From Syntrophorhabdaceae bacterium PtaU1.Bin034 (GTDB taxonomy: Bacteria > Desulfobacterota_G > Syntrophorhabdia > Syntrophorhabdales > WCHB1-27), in the NCBI GenBank assembly GCA_002067405.1, contig MVRP01000074.1:1-18281 (forward strand): a DNA stretch of 18,281 bases. The letters run 5' to 3'. Position numbers and translations under genes: made by a program. Within the stretch, counting starts at the first letter, position 1. Every line of letters starts with the position of its first letter. Shown one piece after another: positions 7,774 to 14,756 of the stretch. The notes under the pieces were generated by a model. The model was not told the origin of the DNA, searched no databases, and was given only the letters and a program-made list of their open reading frames with translations.

Positions 7774-7918
7774 TTGAAATCCAGAAAGACGCAGAAGAAT
7801 AGGGAAGGAATCGACTGATCCCGCCCGCAAGAAACAGGAAGTCCTCATATGCCGCTTCTATTGACTTATCAAGGGCTGATTCGCACGTTTTACTTGTAGA
7901 CAAGGAGCTTAAATCGAC

Positions 7919-8146
7919 GTGGCCGAAGAGAAGGAGATCACGGGGCGGATCATACTCGTGCAGGAAGAACGGTTCCGGATAGTCGACAACAGGGGGAGAT
8001 CATTTCTTTTTGACCTCTCTCACCGGGCGCCCGTGACAAATCAGGACCTTATCAACTGGAGTAAGGCCAAAACCTGGCTTGTGGTGGAGTACGAGGGGGA
8101 ACCGGAAATGGAATCGGGGATTGCCCACTCAGTAAAAGCGGTTTAG
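7919..8146 (+). CDS. Small hypothetical protein (75 aa)
   Basis: A 75-residue soluble protein starting at GTG 7919; AAGGAG lies about 11 bases upstream. It begins MAEEKEITGRIILVQEERF and alternates charged and hydrophobic residues in a way that suggests a small beta-barrel (residues 6-30 and 50-60 look strand-rich; WLVVEYEGE near the middle). No Cys, metal motif, signal peptide or membrane helix is present. I do not recognise a family; an OB-like or RNA-binding fold is only a guess. It is separated from the previous gene by the 23-bp hairpin and about 145 bases, so it probably has its own promoter. Confidence 0.65.
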   Translation: MAEEKEITGRIILVQEERFRIVDNRGRSFLFDLSHRAPVTNQDLINWSKAKTWLVVEYEGEPEMESGIAHSVKAV

Positions 8147-8233
8147 AAAGCACCTCGGATAGCACCCACGCGGAAGCAACGAGAATCCCCAAAAAAATCA
8201 GGAATGAGGGCATTCACGAGGGAGGAGGGGGGC

Positions 8234-8314
8234 ATGAGTGAACATATGCAGCAGAAGATGACTGCTCGGAACGAGCGGATTTTTGACGAAAACGGTGATC
8301 TTATAAGGAGATGA
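8234..8314 (+). CDS. Possible 26-codon leader ORF before the holin-like gene
   Basis: An ATG at 8234 follows a strong GGAGGAGGGG run and opens a 26-codon frame (begins MSEHMQQKMTARNER) ending at TGA 8312-8314, three bases before the ATG of the next gene. The AAGGAG that serves the next gene lies within its last codons, so translation of the two could be coupled. A terminator-like hairpin lies inside the frame. There is no family match; it could be a regulatory leader or a chance frame behind a purine-rich stretch. Confidence 0.35.
   Translation: MSEHMQQKMTARNERIFDENGDLIRR
8262..8284 (+). terminator. Weak terminator-like hairpin inside the leader ORF
   Basis: GCTCG (8264-8268), a 3-base loop and CGAGC (8272-8276) form a short stem that can extend by a wobble and a C-G pair. 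A GGA and then five T follow at 8280-8284. Placed inside the small leader ORF and before the holin-like gene, it would suit attenuation, but the stem is short and the T run is brief. Confidence 0.3.
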
Positions 8315-8317
8315 ATC

Positions 8318-8728
8318 ATGGAACCAACAGTGCGGCAAAAGCAACACCTGAGAGAGATGTCGGTTGCGGAACTCCTGAGGCGCATCCCCGAGGAAGCAAA
8401 ACTGCTGATCAGGTCCCAGGCAATGCTTCTCAAATCGGAAATAGATATGAAGATCGGCCAATCGGTCAAGTACTCGATCTTCCTTTTGGCCGGTGTAATC
8501 ATCGCGTGGCTCGGGATCATGGCTGCCGTAGCAACCGTCATCGTGGTGATCGGCCTGTTCATTCCTCTTTGGGCCTCGGCACTGGTGGTGACCCTTGTGC
8601 TGTTAATCGGCGGCGGCATACTCGCGCTCGCGGGCCTGGGCAAACTCCGCAAGATGGAATGGGTCCCTCGCAGGACCGTTGAAACCGTAAAGGAGAACAT
8701 CCAATGGCTGCAAAAACAGAGCGCGTGA
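8318..8728 (+). CDS. Holin-X-like / YqjE-type membrane protein
   Basis: A 136-residue inner-membrane protein starting at ATG 8318 behind AAGGAG. The N-terminal helix (MSVAELLRRIPEEAKLLIRS, residues 14-33) resembles the opening of the putative holin superfamily III (Holin-X, Phage_holin_3_6) proteins. Two long hydrophobic helices follow at about residues 48-75 and 81-104, with a basic tail. Despite the name, chromosomal members such as YqjE are not phage lysis genes and are usually linked with envelope or stress proteins. The next gene overlaps its 3' end by 25 bases, which supports one operon with the DUF3618-like gene. The exact role is unknown. Confidence 0.75.
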   Translation: MEPTVRQKQHLREMSVAELLRRIPEEAKLLIRSQAMLLKSEIDMKIGQSVKYSIFLLAGVIIAWLGIMAAVATVIVVIGLFIPLWASALVVTLVLLIGGGILALAGLGKLRKMEWVPRRTVETVKENIQWLQKQSA

Positions 8729-9066
8729 CCGGGCTCGGGGAGAGGGATAAGGAGCAGTTGTCGGTCACTCCCGGACTGACCGATCTGCCCTCTTTTCAGA
8801 AAGAGCAGGATCTGGACAGGATAGCCACCGACATGAGCCTGATCCGTCAGGAAATGGAAAAGACCATAGCGGCCCTGAGGGAGAAGTTCACCAAGGAACA
8901 TATCACGCAGGTGGCGGCAGGGACGGTCCGGGAGGTTATCGCCCAGCCCGGTTCCAGAAAGAAGGGGATCGTGGCGGCGGCAGTAATTTCCGGCGTCGGC
9001 TTGCTGCTATTGTCTATCAAGATCGTTTCTTACAGGAGGACGCGAAGGAGGCGCAGGAGAGCCTGA
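8704..9066 (+). CDS. DUF3618-like membrane protein (120 aa)
   Basis: A 120-residue protein starting at ATG 8704 with AAAGGAG upstream, overlapping the holin-like gene by 25 bases. A charged N-terminal half carries a coiled segment (LIRQEMEKTIAALREKF, about residues 46-62), which resembles the DUF3618 signature of an IxxEMxxTxxxLxxK helix. One transmembrane helix (about 88-106) and a very basic tail (RRTRRRRRRA) follow. DUF3618 proteins often sit beside holin-X proteins, in line with this pair. The gene converges on the respiratory operon with only 16 bases between stops and no room for a separate terminator. Confidence 0.7.
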   Translation: MAAKTERVTGLGERDKEQLSVTPGLTDLPSFQKEQDLDRIATDMSLIRQEMEKTIAALREKFTKEHITQVAAGTVREVIAQPGSRKKGIVAAAVISGVGLLLLSIKIVSYRRTRRRRRRA

Positions 9067-9082
9067 AGCCGTTTCCCGTCGC

Positions 9083-9613
9083 CTATTTTGACTCCTGCCC
9101 CTTTTTTCCGGCCTTGAGGTAATCGACGACCGCCCAGGCGTCATGTTCGCCTATCGTGCTGTAGAGGGCCGGATGTCTTCGGAATCCCAATCTTATCTTC
9201 GCGTACAGCTCGCCGTCGGTCTGGGATCGTACCTGAGGAGACCGAAGATCCGTGGGGAGGGGAGCGAAGCTTTGGCCTACGGTCCCGTGCCCGTCCAGGT
9301 TCGGCCCATGACATTGAATGCAGAAATAGGTATACGCCTGCACGCCTCGCCGGATCGACGCCCCTGTCGCTGCGACGGGGTTCTCGAGCGTTTTCGGGTC
9401 AGCGGCTTTAAGCGCCTGATAACCTCCCTGAACCGGGATTGTCCGCTGGTCCATTTCCGGCATTTCCTTCTTATACGTCCGAACCGATTCCTGGTCGCGC
9501 ATCCTTGCATAATCGCAGCCGAAGATGCAGAGGAAGGAGAGGCTGACAATAAAGAACAATACCGTTTTCCCGGTCATCGCGGCTTGTCGTCCTCTTCTGA
9601 TCGTTTTCTCCAT
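9083..9613 (-). CDS. actE: Monoheme cytochrome c lipoprotein, ActE-like
   Basis: A 176-residue protein, last gene of the respiratory operon. A hydrophobic signal (around residues 17-31) ends in a lipobox IFGC with Cys33 as the likely lipidated residue. After it, the DYARMRDQE start is like the mature N-terminus of ActE, the monoheme lipoprotein of ACIII. The heme motif is CIQCH (residues 98-102). Where class I cytochromes and ActE have GxxMP, this protein has RRHPALY, with His147; no Met occurs after the heme motif. A heme with His/His ligation is therefore possible. The start is ambiguous: ATG 9613 (13 bases after the upstream stop, weak ribosome site) or ATG 9577, which would place the lipid Cys at residue 21. 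It is shorter than usual ActE. A CcoP-like electron donor to the oxidase is the alternative reading. Confidence 0.75.
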   Translation of the reverse strand: MEKTIRRGRQAAMTGKTVLFFIVSLSFLCIFGCDYARMRDQESVRTYKKEMPEMDQRTIPVQGGYQALKAADPKTLENPVAATGASIRRGVQAYTYFCIQCHGPNLDGHGTVGQSFAPLPTDLRSPQVRSQTDGELYAKIRLGFRRHPALYSTIGEHDAWAVVDYLKAGKKGQESK

Positions 9614-9626
9614 TTGCCCGCTCTCG

Positions 9627-10025
9627 CTATTTCCCCGTCCGCCCGCGCTCGATTTCGTCTTTCTCCACCCCGGGAGGTCGTTCGAGCACATGCTGAGGCT
9701 CGGGCTCCCCGATACCCTCGCCATAGGGAAAGGTGGAGTAGACCGATTGGCCGGGGGTATCCTCGATGCTGCCGAAATCCCAATCGGGCGGGCCCTTGTC
9801 GCCCACAGTAAAAAGGGCAAAAAGACCGTAAAGCACAAGGGCGACAGAGATCCCGCACACAATGAGCCACCCCTGGATGACCTGCCGCTTAAAATGGTGT
9901 TCGGCGGCAACCTGCTCCTGGACTCCCTCGCGTATTCTCTCTTTGCGACCTTTGAACAGCCATGGGAGCACGAGCAGGACGGCGCCGTACACGAAAGTCT
10001 TCAACAGGCTCCTGAGCATCGCCAT
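9627..10025 (-). CDS. Uncharacterised two-helix membrane protein of the oxidase operon (132 aa)
   Basis: The likely start is ATG 10025 (second ATG at 10019), with GGGAG just upstream; the longer open frame to 10235 overlaps the preceding gene and looks non-coding. Residues 1-22 form a hydrophobic helix ending in a basic patch (FKGRKERIREG), and a second helix covers about 48-70. The C-terminal 60 residues are soluble, acidic and Pro-rich (DWDFGSIEDTPG, EPEPQHVLERPPG). There is no heme, copper or Fe-S motif. I do not recognise a family. Its place between the oxidase and the ActE-like genes suggests an accessory or assembly subunit of the complex. Confidence 0.65.
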   Translation of the reverse strand: MAMLRSLLKTFVYGAVLLVLPWLFKGRKERIREGVQEQVAAEHHFKRQVIQGWLIVCGISVALVLYGLFALFTVGDKGPPDWDFGSIEDTPGQSVYSTFPYGEGIGEPEPQHVLERPPGVEKDEIERGRTGK

Positions 10026-10074
10026 TTCCCACTCCCCGGCATGCCTTTGTCCTTTTGAGGCCGGTACCGCTTTC

Positions 10075-10344
10075 CTAGATCGGCCCCCGCACCCCGACGA
10101 AAATGATGTAGCAGACGGTCCACACAATAAAACCGACATAAATGAAAATAATGAATGCAGGGGCCGGGAAATTCTTTCCCCTGATACCGTCGGGATAACG
10201 AAAATCCTGCTGTGCCCTCTCATCCGCCCGCTCACTCGAGTACCTGTAGGCAGTGAAGGCGAGATAAAGGATTATGGCCAGCACCAGACCCAAAAAAAGC
10301 CCCAGGAGCCAGTGCTGGTAATCGAGAAGGTGGAAGAACCGCAT
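10075..10344 (-). CDS. Small two-helix membrane protein, possible CcoP anchor-like subunit (89 aa)
   Basis: Starts at ATG 10344, two bases past the upstream stop, with GGGGATTG as ribosome site. Helix 1 covers about residues 8-33 and helix 2 about 62-85. Between them a polar loop reads DFRYPDGIRGKNFPAPAF. The combination of a DGI segment, a Pro-containing turn and then a long Phe/Ile/Tyr-rich helix recalls the N-terminal membrane anchor of CcoP in cbb3 oxidases, but no cytochrome domain follows. It may be the anchor part of a split CcoP or a separate small subunit. This relation is weak, and no catalytic residue is seen. Confidence 0.6.
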   Translation of the reverse strand: MRFFHLLDYQHWLLGLFLGLVLAIILYLAFTAYRYSSERADERAQQDFRYPDGIRGKNFPAPAFIIFIYVGFIVWTVCYIIFVGVRGPI

Positions 10345-10346
10345 AA

Positions 10347-10619
10347 CTACAATCCCCCGTGTCCCTTAATCAGCACCAGCAGTAATGTTATGACCAGACT
10401 TGCTCCGGCCGCAGCCATGATGCCGGCCAGTACATAGACTTCGAGCGTGACCTTTCCCGGATCCGCGACCCCCGGCCCCTGAACGCGGTCATCCAAAGGC
10501 AGAAAGCGGGCCCGGGCCTGCTCGGAGAACTGGCCGCTGCCGAGGGCCCACGCGAACAGCGCGAGGCTTGCAACGAGGCTTGCGAGCATCAGGATTATCC
10601 ACGGAAAATAGTAGAACAC
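10347..10619 (-). CDS. CcoS/FixS-like protein with an extra membrane helix (90 aa)
   Basis: Starts at GTG 10619, immediately after the ccoO stop, with a GGGGGG run as ribosome site. The first 45 residues match the CcoS pattern: one transmembrane helix (IILMLASLVASLALFAW), then WALGSGQFSEQ and a PLDD end, compared with W(A)xxSGQFDD in CcoS. CcoS is a small protein needed to assemble cbb3 oxidase cofactors. Usual CcoS proteins end soon after this point, at about 45-70 residues. Here a second helix (about 63-85, YVLAGIMAAAGASLVITLLL) is added. It may be an assembly factor or a small structural subunit. Confidence 0.6.
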   Translation of the reverse strand: MFYYFPWIILMLASLVASLALFAWALGSGQFSEQARARFLPLDDRVQGPGVADPGKVTLEVYVLAGIMAAAGASLVITLLLVLIKGHGGL

Positions 10620-11567
10620 CTATTTTACCCCCCTGCTTGTCTCATATGAGGCGGGAATGCCTGTCGGCGGTTTCCCGGCATCGGATTCACCTATGAATGT
10701 CACCGCCACGTAGTCCCCCACGTTCCAGATCTTTTCCGATTCCAATTCCCTTTTGAAATACATCATGCCGGTCCCCGTTATACCGTTCATGATCTGGTAG
10801 TAGAGTATGCCTCCCGAAACGCCCCTCCCCTTCAGGATCGTGAAGTTGAGCGGCGGCGGATAAAGGTAACGCTGAGCAGGCCCCATGCCGTCTCCTATTG
10901 CGCCGTGACAGCCAATACAGAAGCTCTCGTAGATGCGCTTTCCCCTTGCCAAGCCGACCGTCGTTGTGGGATAAGGGTTGGGGAGAGTTTTCCAGCCGTC
11001 CGGGACCCAGGAGTGGAGCCAGTCGACATTTTTGTCAGGTCCGGACTCGTAAGCAGCAATTGCCTGCCCTTTCCAGTAGCGCTGCCGTTCTACCCGCAGG
11101 TCGGCATCGCGAAAACCCAGGGCCTGCTTGTATGCGATGAGGGCCCTGATCTGGTCCGGCCCAAGGAACTCAAAGGCGGGCATGATGGACTCGGGGCGTG
11201 TGTAGCGGGGATTGATGAAATGGGCGAGGTGCCAATCGTCGGGACGCTCTCCTCCTTCCTGGGAAAGATCGGGACCTGTCCGCTCGGAACCGAGCAGATG
11301 GGGCCGGTCCTGCACATAGTCACCGGACCGGGCGATGCGCTCGGCTCCATGTTCCCAATCGATATTCCTGATGAACTGGGTATGGCAAAAGGTGCATCCA
11401 TTTTCAACGTAGATTTTCCGGCCCAGGTTCTCCAGTTCTGTTCGTGGACGAAATATGTCCGACGGCGTCTCCTTGATGGTTGCCCAGGGCACGATCACTG
11501 AAATGAGCAGAACGGCGGTAAAGACAACGAGACCGCCGCCGATCAGGAGGGAGAGATCCATTCTCAT
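10620..11567 (-). CDS. ccoO: cbb3 oxidase subunit II (CcoO) fused to a second cytochrome c domain
   Basis: A 315-residue protein; its ATG overlaps the ccoN stop as ATGA. An N-terminal anchor helix (about 5-28) is followed by a CcoO-type domain: heme motif CTFCHTQFIR at 58-67 (compare CxxCHxQ in CcoO) and the axial ligand Met129 in SIMPAF. Usual CcoO is about 200-240 residues with one heme. Here a second class I cytochrome domain follows from about residue 205, with CIGCH at 217-221 and GTGMMYF as the likely Met ligand region. The extra domain may replace part of the missing CcoP and carry electrons from the ACIII side to subunit I. Both hemes would lie in the periplasm. An unusual fused architecture; the CcoO assignment itself is firm. 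Confidence 0.9.
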   Translation of the reverse strand: MRMDLSLLIGGGLVVFTAVLLISVIVPWATIKETPSDIFRPRTELENLGRKIYVENGCTFCHTQFIRNIDWEHGAERIARSGDYVQDRPHLLGSERTGPDLSQEGGERPDDWHLAHFINPRYTRPESIMPAFEFLGPDQIRALIAYKQALGFRDADLRVERQRYWKGQAIAAYESGPDKNVDWLHSWVPDGWKTLPNPYPTTTVGLARGKRIYESFCIGCHGAIGDGMGPAQRYLYPPPLNFTILKGRGVSGGILYYQIMNGITGTGMMYFKRELESEKIWNVGDYVAVTFIGESDAGKPPTGIPASYETSRGVK

Positions 11568-12940
11568 ATATCCGGTCTCCTGATTTTCGCGCTGTAGAGA
11601 CTCATCCAGATGTTGTAAAGGCCCGTGAACGCGCCCACCACAATGAGCATCCCGAAAATAAGGCGAAAGATGAAATAAGGATGAAGCTCGGGCAGAATGA
11701 CGTAGACGCCCTCGCCGTTAAGCCAGCCGTTGCCCTGTATAAGCCCGGCCATGGTGAGGACGAAGAAGAAACCGGAAAGGCCGATCAGGATCAACCAGTA
11801 TTGAATATCAGCCAGTTTCTCACTGTAAAGCGGTCTTCCTGTTATTCGGGGAATAATGAAATACATGCCGCCGATGGCAATGAAACCCGAGAACCCGAGA
11901 ACCGCAATGTGCGAATGGGCAATGACCCAGTTAGTGAGATGGGTAATGCGCTGCACGATAGGGAGCGACTGAAAAGGCCCCTGAAGGCAGACGATAAGAT
12001 ACCACACAAGCCCTGCAAAAACCCATTTCGCCCCGATATTTGCATGGATGCTCGCGAGTTTTCCATGCACCGTCAGGTAGAGATTTGTCAGTGCCGTAAG
12101 CACGGGAAGGAGCATGCCGATCGAGCCGGTGACGGATATGACCTTGAGCCAGGTGGGGGTAGGGGTCTGGAGCAGGTGGTGGGCGCCGATGTGGGGATAA
12201 AAGATGAGGATTGACCAGAATCCGAGCAGCGACAGGGTATGGCTGAAGAGCGGGCCACCCGACGCGATGGGTACGATATAGTAGGCGAGACCCACGGCGA
12301 GGGGCGTCAGGAACAGGCCCACGATCCCATGGCCGTAGAACCATGCGAGAACGCCGTCCGGAATGCCCGTAATGGCGCCGGTCATGGGATGCCACACTGC
12401 GTTGCCGAAGAAATAGATCCAGAAGATAAAGATCACCGCCGCAAAGGTGTACCAGATGGAGACGTAAAGGAGCTTCTCTTTTCTTGCCCGCACGGTCCGG
12501 TAGATGTTGTAAAAGGTGATCAGCCACGCGATCAGCACGAGCACGTCAATGGGCCAGATATACTCGGCGTATTCACGGCCCTGGCTGTAGCCCATGAGAA
12601 GGGTGATCGTGCCCCCGGCCACCGCAATGTTCCACAGCCACGCCGTGATCCTGCCGAGAAAGCGGCTGTAGAGAGGCGTACGGGCAAGGCGGGGAATGTA
12701 ATAATAGATGGCACCCAGGAGAGCGGAGCCGACGAACCCGAAGATCATGCCGTTGGTATGGGTCGGTCTCACCCGGCTAAAGACCAGCCACGAAATGTTC
12801 TTGTAGAGGAAAAGGTCGGGGGCTATCATCCAGGACGCGAGAAGGAATCCGCCGATGGCGAAGACGACGAACCAGACAGCAGACGAGATAAAGAAGCCGC
12901 TCACGGTCTCATAGGCTTCATCGGTCTTGAACATTGCCAT
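11564..12940 (-). CDS. ccoN: cbb3-type cytochrome c oxidase subunit I (CcoN)
   Basis: A 458-residue heme-copper oxidase catalytic subunit that reduces oxygen to water. The ATG at 12940 has AGGAGG upstream. Ligands read directly: His61 (RPTHTNG) and His344 for the low-spin heme, His342 (AHSHIAV) for the active-site heme, and His204, His254 and His255 for CuB (WFYGHG and IGAHHL). Tyr248 is 44 residues after His204, the same spacing as the cross-linked His-Tyr pair of cbb3 (C-family) oxidases; this argues against a NO reductase. About twelve membrane helices fit. It sits directly after the ACIII genes and before ccoO, which suggests that oxidase and ACIII are made together. C-family oxidases often have high oxygen affinity, so low-oxygen use or oxygen removal is likely. 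Confidence 0.93.
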   Translation of the reverse strand: MAMFKTDEAYETVSGFFISSAVWFVVFAIGGFLLASWMIAPDLFLYKNISWLVFSRVRPTHTNGMIFGFVGSALLGAIYYYIPRLARTPLYSRFLGRITAWLWNIAVAGGTITLLMGYSQGREYAEYIWPIDVLVLIAWLITFYNIYRTVRARKEKLLYVSIWYTFAAVIFIFWIYFFGNAVWHPMTGAITGIPDGVLAWFYGHGIVGLFLTPLAVGLAYYIVPIASGGPLFSHTLSLLGFWSILIFYPHIGAHHLLQTPTPTWLKVISVTGSIGMLLPVLTALTNLYLTVHGKLASIHANIGAKWVFAGLVWYLIVCLQGPFQSLPIVQRITHLTNWVIAHSHIAVLGFSGFIAIGGMYFIIPRITGRPLYSEKLADIQYWLILIGLSGFFFVLTMAGLIQGNGWLNGEGVYVILPELHPYFIFRLIFGMLIVVGAFTGLYNIWMSLYSAKIRRPDI

Positions 12941-12959
12941 CGGGTCTAACCTCCTGCTT

Positions 12960-13502
12960 TCACCTGTGACACCCTAACCAGCAGTCGATCTGCGCATTCA
13001 TCTTTCTGTGGCACGTGATACAGAATCCCATCTGGAATTCGACGCGCCGGAGCCTGTCTTGGGCCCGCACATTGCCGTGACAATTGGCACAGTCGAGCCC
13101 GGCCAGCAGCACATGGGGTTCGTGCCGAAAGTAAACGAACTCCGGCACCCAGAACACCCTGGTCCAGGGGACCGGCCTTTTCGAGTCGAGATAGGCCCTT
13201 TCGCGCCTGATCTCCGGATGGGCCGGTATTATGTACTCGTGGCAGTAGAAACATGTCTGGACCGAAGGGATACCGGCGTTCTGCGACCGCTCCACATAGG
13301 GATGGCAGAACCGGCAGTCGATCTGCTTTACCCCTGCATGTACGCGGTGGCTGAAAGGTATCGGCTGGACGGGGCCAACCCGGGCGGCCGGGTAGGCACG
13401 GTAAAAATAGAACATGACGGCAAAAAGGAGTCCGATGAGGACCATCCATTGGTATCCTCTTATCCTCCGAGGTCTGGCCGTCGGCAGGCCGTTCTCAGCC
13501 AT
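12960..13502 (-). CDS. actA: Pentaheme cytochrome ActA of alternative complex III, with a CX3CH site
   Basis: A 180-residue membrane-anchored multiheme cytochrome. Helix 19-34 is the anchor. The body begins PVQPIPFSHRVHAG, characteristic of ActA. Heme motifs: CRFCH (63-67), CFYCH (84-88), CANCH (138-142), CITCH (161-165), and CWLGCH (174-179), the last with three residues between the cysteines. Distal His candidates include 52, 55, 95, 127 and 130, fitting mostly bis-His hemes. The start ATG 13502 has GAGG five bases upstream; an in-frame GTG at 13529 directly after the actF stop would add nine residues. ActA normally precedes actB, but here it follows actF and leads into ccoN. A second copy upstream of the window cannot be excluded. 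It would pass electrons from the ActB/C/F core to the oxidase side. Confidence 0.9.
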   Translation of the reverse strand: MAENGLPTARPRRIRGYQWMVLIGLLFAVMFYFYRAYPAARVGPVQPIPFSHRVHAGVKQIDCRFCHPYVERSQNAGIPSVQTCFYCHEYIIPAHPEIRRERAYLDSKRPVPWTRVFWVPEFVYFRHEPHVLLAGLDCANCHGNVRAQDRLRRVEFQMGFCITCHRKMNAQIDCWLGCHR

Positions 13503-13529
13503 AGCACCTCGCCGGTCTTTCCCCCTCAC

Positions 13530-14756
13530 TCATGGTTTCAATGTTCCTTCCCCTTCCTGAAGGAACCGGTGAAAAAGGGGGTCCGATATGGGGACAACAG
13601 GCACCCGGGAAAGGAAGAGCGTGATGCACAGCCACACGAGTCCCACGAATCCGGCAGAAATAAACACCTCCAGCGGGCCGAAGGGAATCACCTCCCCCTC
13701 CCATAAAGACGGCACGACCAGAAGGAAACGTTCCATCCAGATGCCCGAGAGGATGACGATCGTAAGACATATCATCGGCATACGTTTTATCTTGACCTTC
13801 CTGCTCAGAAGCGTAAAGAAGGGGATGAGGAAGATCATGAGAAGCACGGCCCAGGCGACGGGCCTCCAGGGATACATCCTCGCGCGGTGAATCACGAACT
13901 CGGCCTCCTCCGGGAGATTGCCGTACCACATTACCAGGAACTGGGAGTAGAAGAGATAGCCGGTGAATATGCAGAAACCGAAAGTCAGTTTTCCGAGGTC
14001 GTGAAACTGACGCGGGTGCAGGTACATGCTCAAGCCCAGCCGATGCCGGGCCAGGAGCGCAAGAAGGTAAAGGGCCGCAATGGCACTGTAGAAGGCCGCG
14101 GTAAAGTAGTATGCGGCAAAGAGCGTGCTGTACCATTCAGGATCGAGAGACATGATCAGATCGATTGAGAAAAGGGAGAGGATAAAGGCGTATGCTGCGG
14201 GCAGAACCGGAGAAAACCGCCATTGCCGGCCGAACAGCCCCGTGTACGGATAGCCGGGATGAACGGGCGGCTGTCCCTGCCTCAACCACTCCCGGTCTGC
14301 TTTGACCGAAAAATGGACGAGCACCAGGGAGAGCACGGTGAGCGTGAGGAGGCCGGCCCCCTCGCGGGCAAACATGAAAGGCGCGTTGAGATAGGCCTGC
14401 TTTTCCGCGACCGGCTCGCTTATCCAGGGGAAGATCTTCTCCCTGCCGAACCAGAATACCCAGAAAAGAACGAAAGAAACCGGGAGATAGGCGGCGAAGG
14501 ATTCTGCTAACCGTTTGAGCGGCCGTCCCCAGACGGCCTTCGTGAGATTGAGCACTGCGGAAAAGAGAACTGCGCCGAAGGCAAGGCCTGCCCAGAAAAC
14601 GTAGTTGACGAGATAGATCTGCCATGTCCTGAGCGCCTGATCCCCGGCAACGCCAATGATGAAGGCGACAGCGCCTGCCACGGTCAGAAGGGCCGAAACA
14701 ACGATCCACGTTACCGGGGTACGAGGACGGTACGTCATGTGGTCAGGCAGAGACAC
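13530..14756 (-). CDS. actF: ACIII subunit ActF, NrfD-like quinol-interacting membrane protein
   Basis: A 408-residue membrane protein with about ten hydrophobic segments, matching quinol:cytochrome c oxidoreductase subunit 2 (ActF). Recognisable parts are WQIYLVNYVFWAG near residues 45-57, a Trp/Phe-rich WFGREKIFPW loop, DPEWYSTLF, and the TYRPR start. The start is GTG 14756, supported by GAGGAGG six bases upstream; an in-frame ATG at 14738 has no such site. It overlaps the end of actD by 14 bases. ActF is related to ActC and with it holds the quinol-side membrane core of ACIII. In the usual order actE lies between actD and actF; here that gene is at the operon end. Confidence 0.93.
   Translation of the reverse strand: MSLPDHMTYRPRTPVTWIVVSALLTVAGAVAFIIGVAGDQALRTWQIYLVNYVFWAGLAFGAVLFSAVLNLTKAVWGRPLKRLAESFAAYLPVSFVLFWVFWFGREKIFPWISEPVAEKQAYLNAPFMFAREGAGLLTLTVLSLVLVHFSVKADREWLRQGQPPVHPGYPYTGLFGRQWRFSPVLPAAYAFILSLFSIDLIMSLDPEWYSTLFAAYYFTAAFYSAIAALYLLALLARHRLGLSMYLHPRQFHDLGKLTFGFCIFTGYLFYSQFLVMWYGNLPEEAEFVIHRARMYPWRPVAWAVLLMIFLIPFFTLLSRKVKIKRMPMICLTIVILSGIWMERFLLVVPSLWEGEVIPFGPLEVFISAGFVGLVWLCITLFLSRVPVVPISDPLFHRFLQEGEGTLKP

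Noticed and set aside
7861..7896. TTGACT box as a promoter for the 75-aa gene
   Set aside because: No acceptable -10 box occurs at 16-19 bases from it.
8318..9066. Holin-like gene as a sign of a prophage
   Set aside because: No phage structural, lysin or integrase genes are near, and holin-X/DUF3618 pairs are common chromosomal genes.
9614..9910. Long N-terminal extension of the ActE-like cytochrome to 9910
   Set aside because: It overlaps the upstream two-helix gene, and the signal peptide and lipobox start correctly at 9613 or 9577.
11564..12940. Reading the oxidase subunit I as nitric oxide reductase NorB
   Set aside because: The active-site Tyr248 at the cbb3-specific spacing from His204 is present, and the next gene is CcoO-like; NorB lacks that Tyr.
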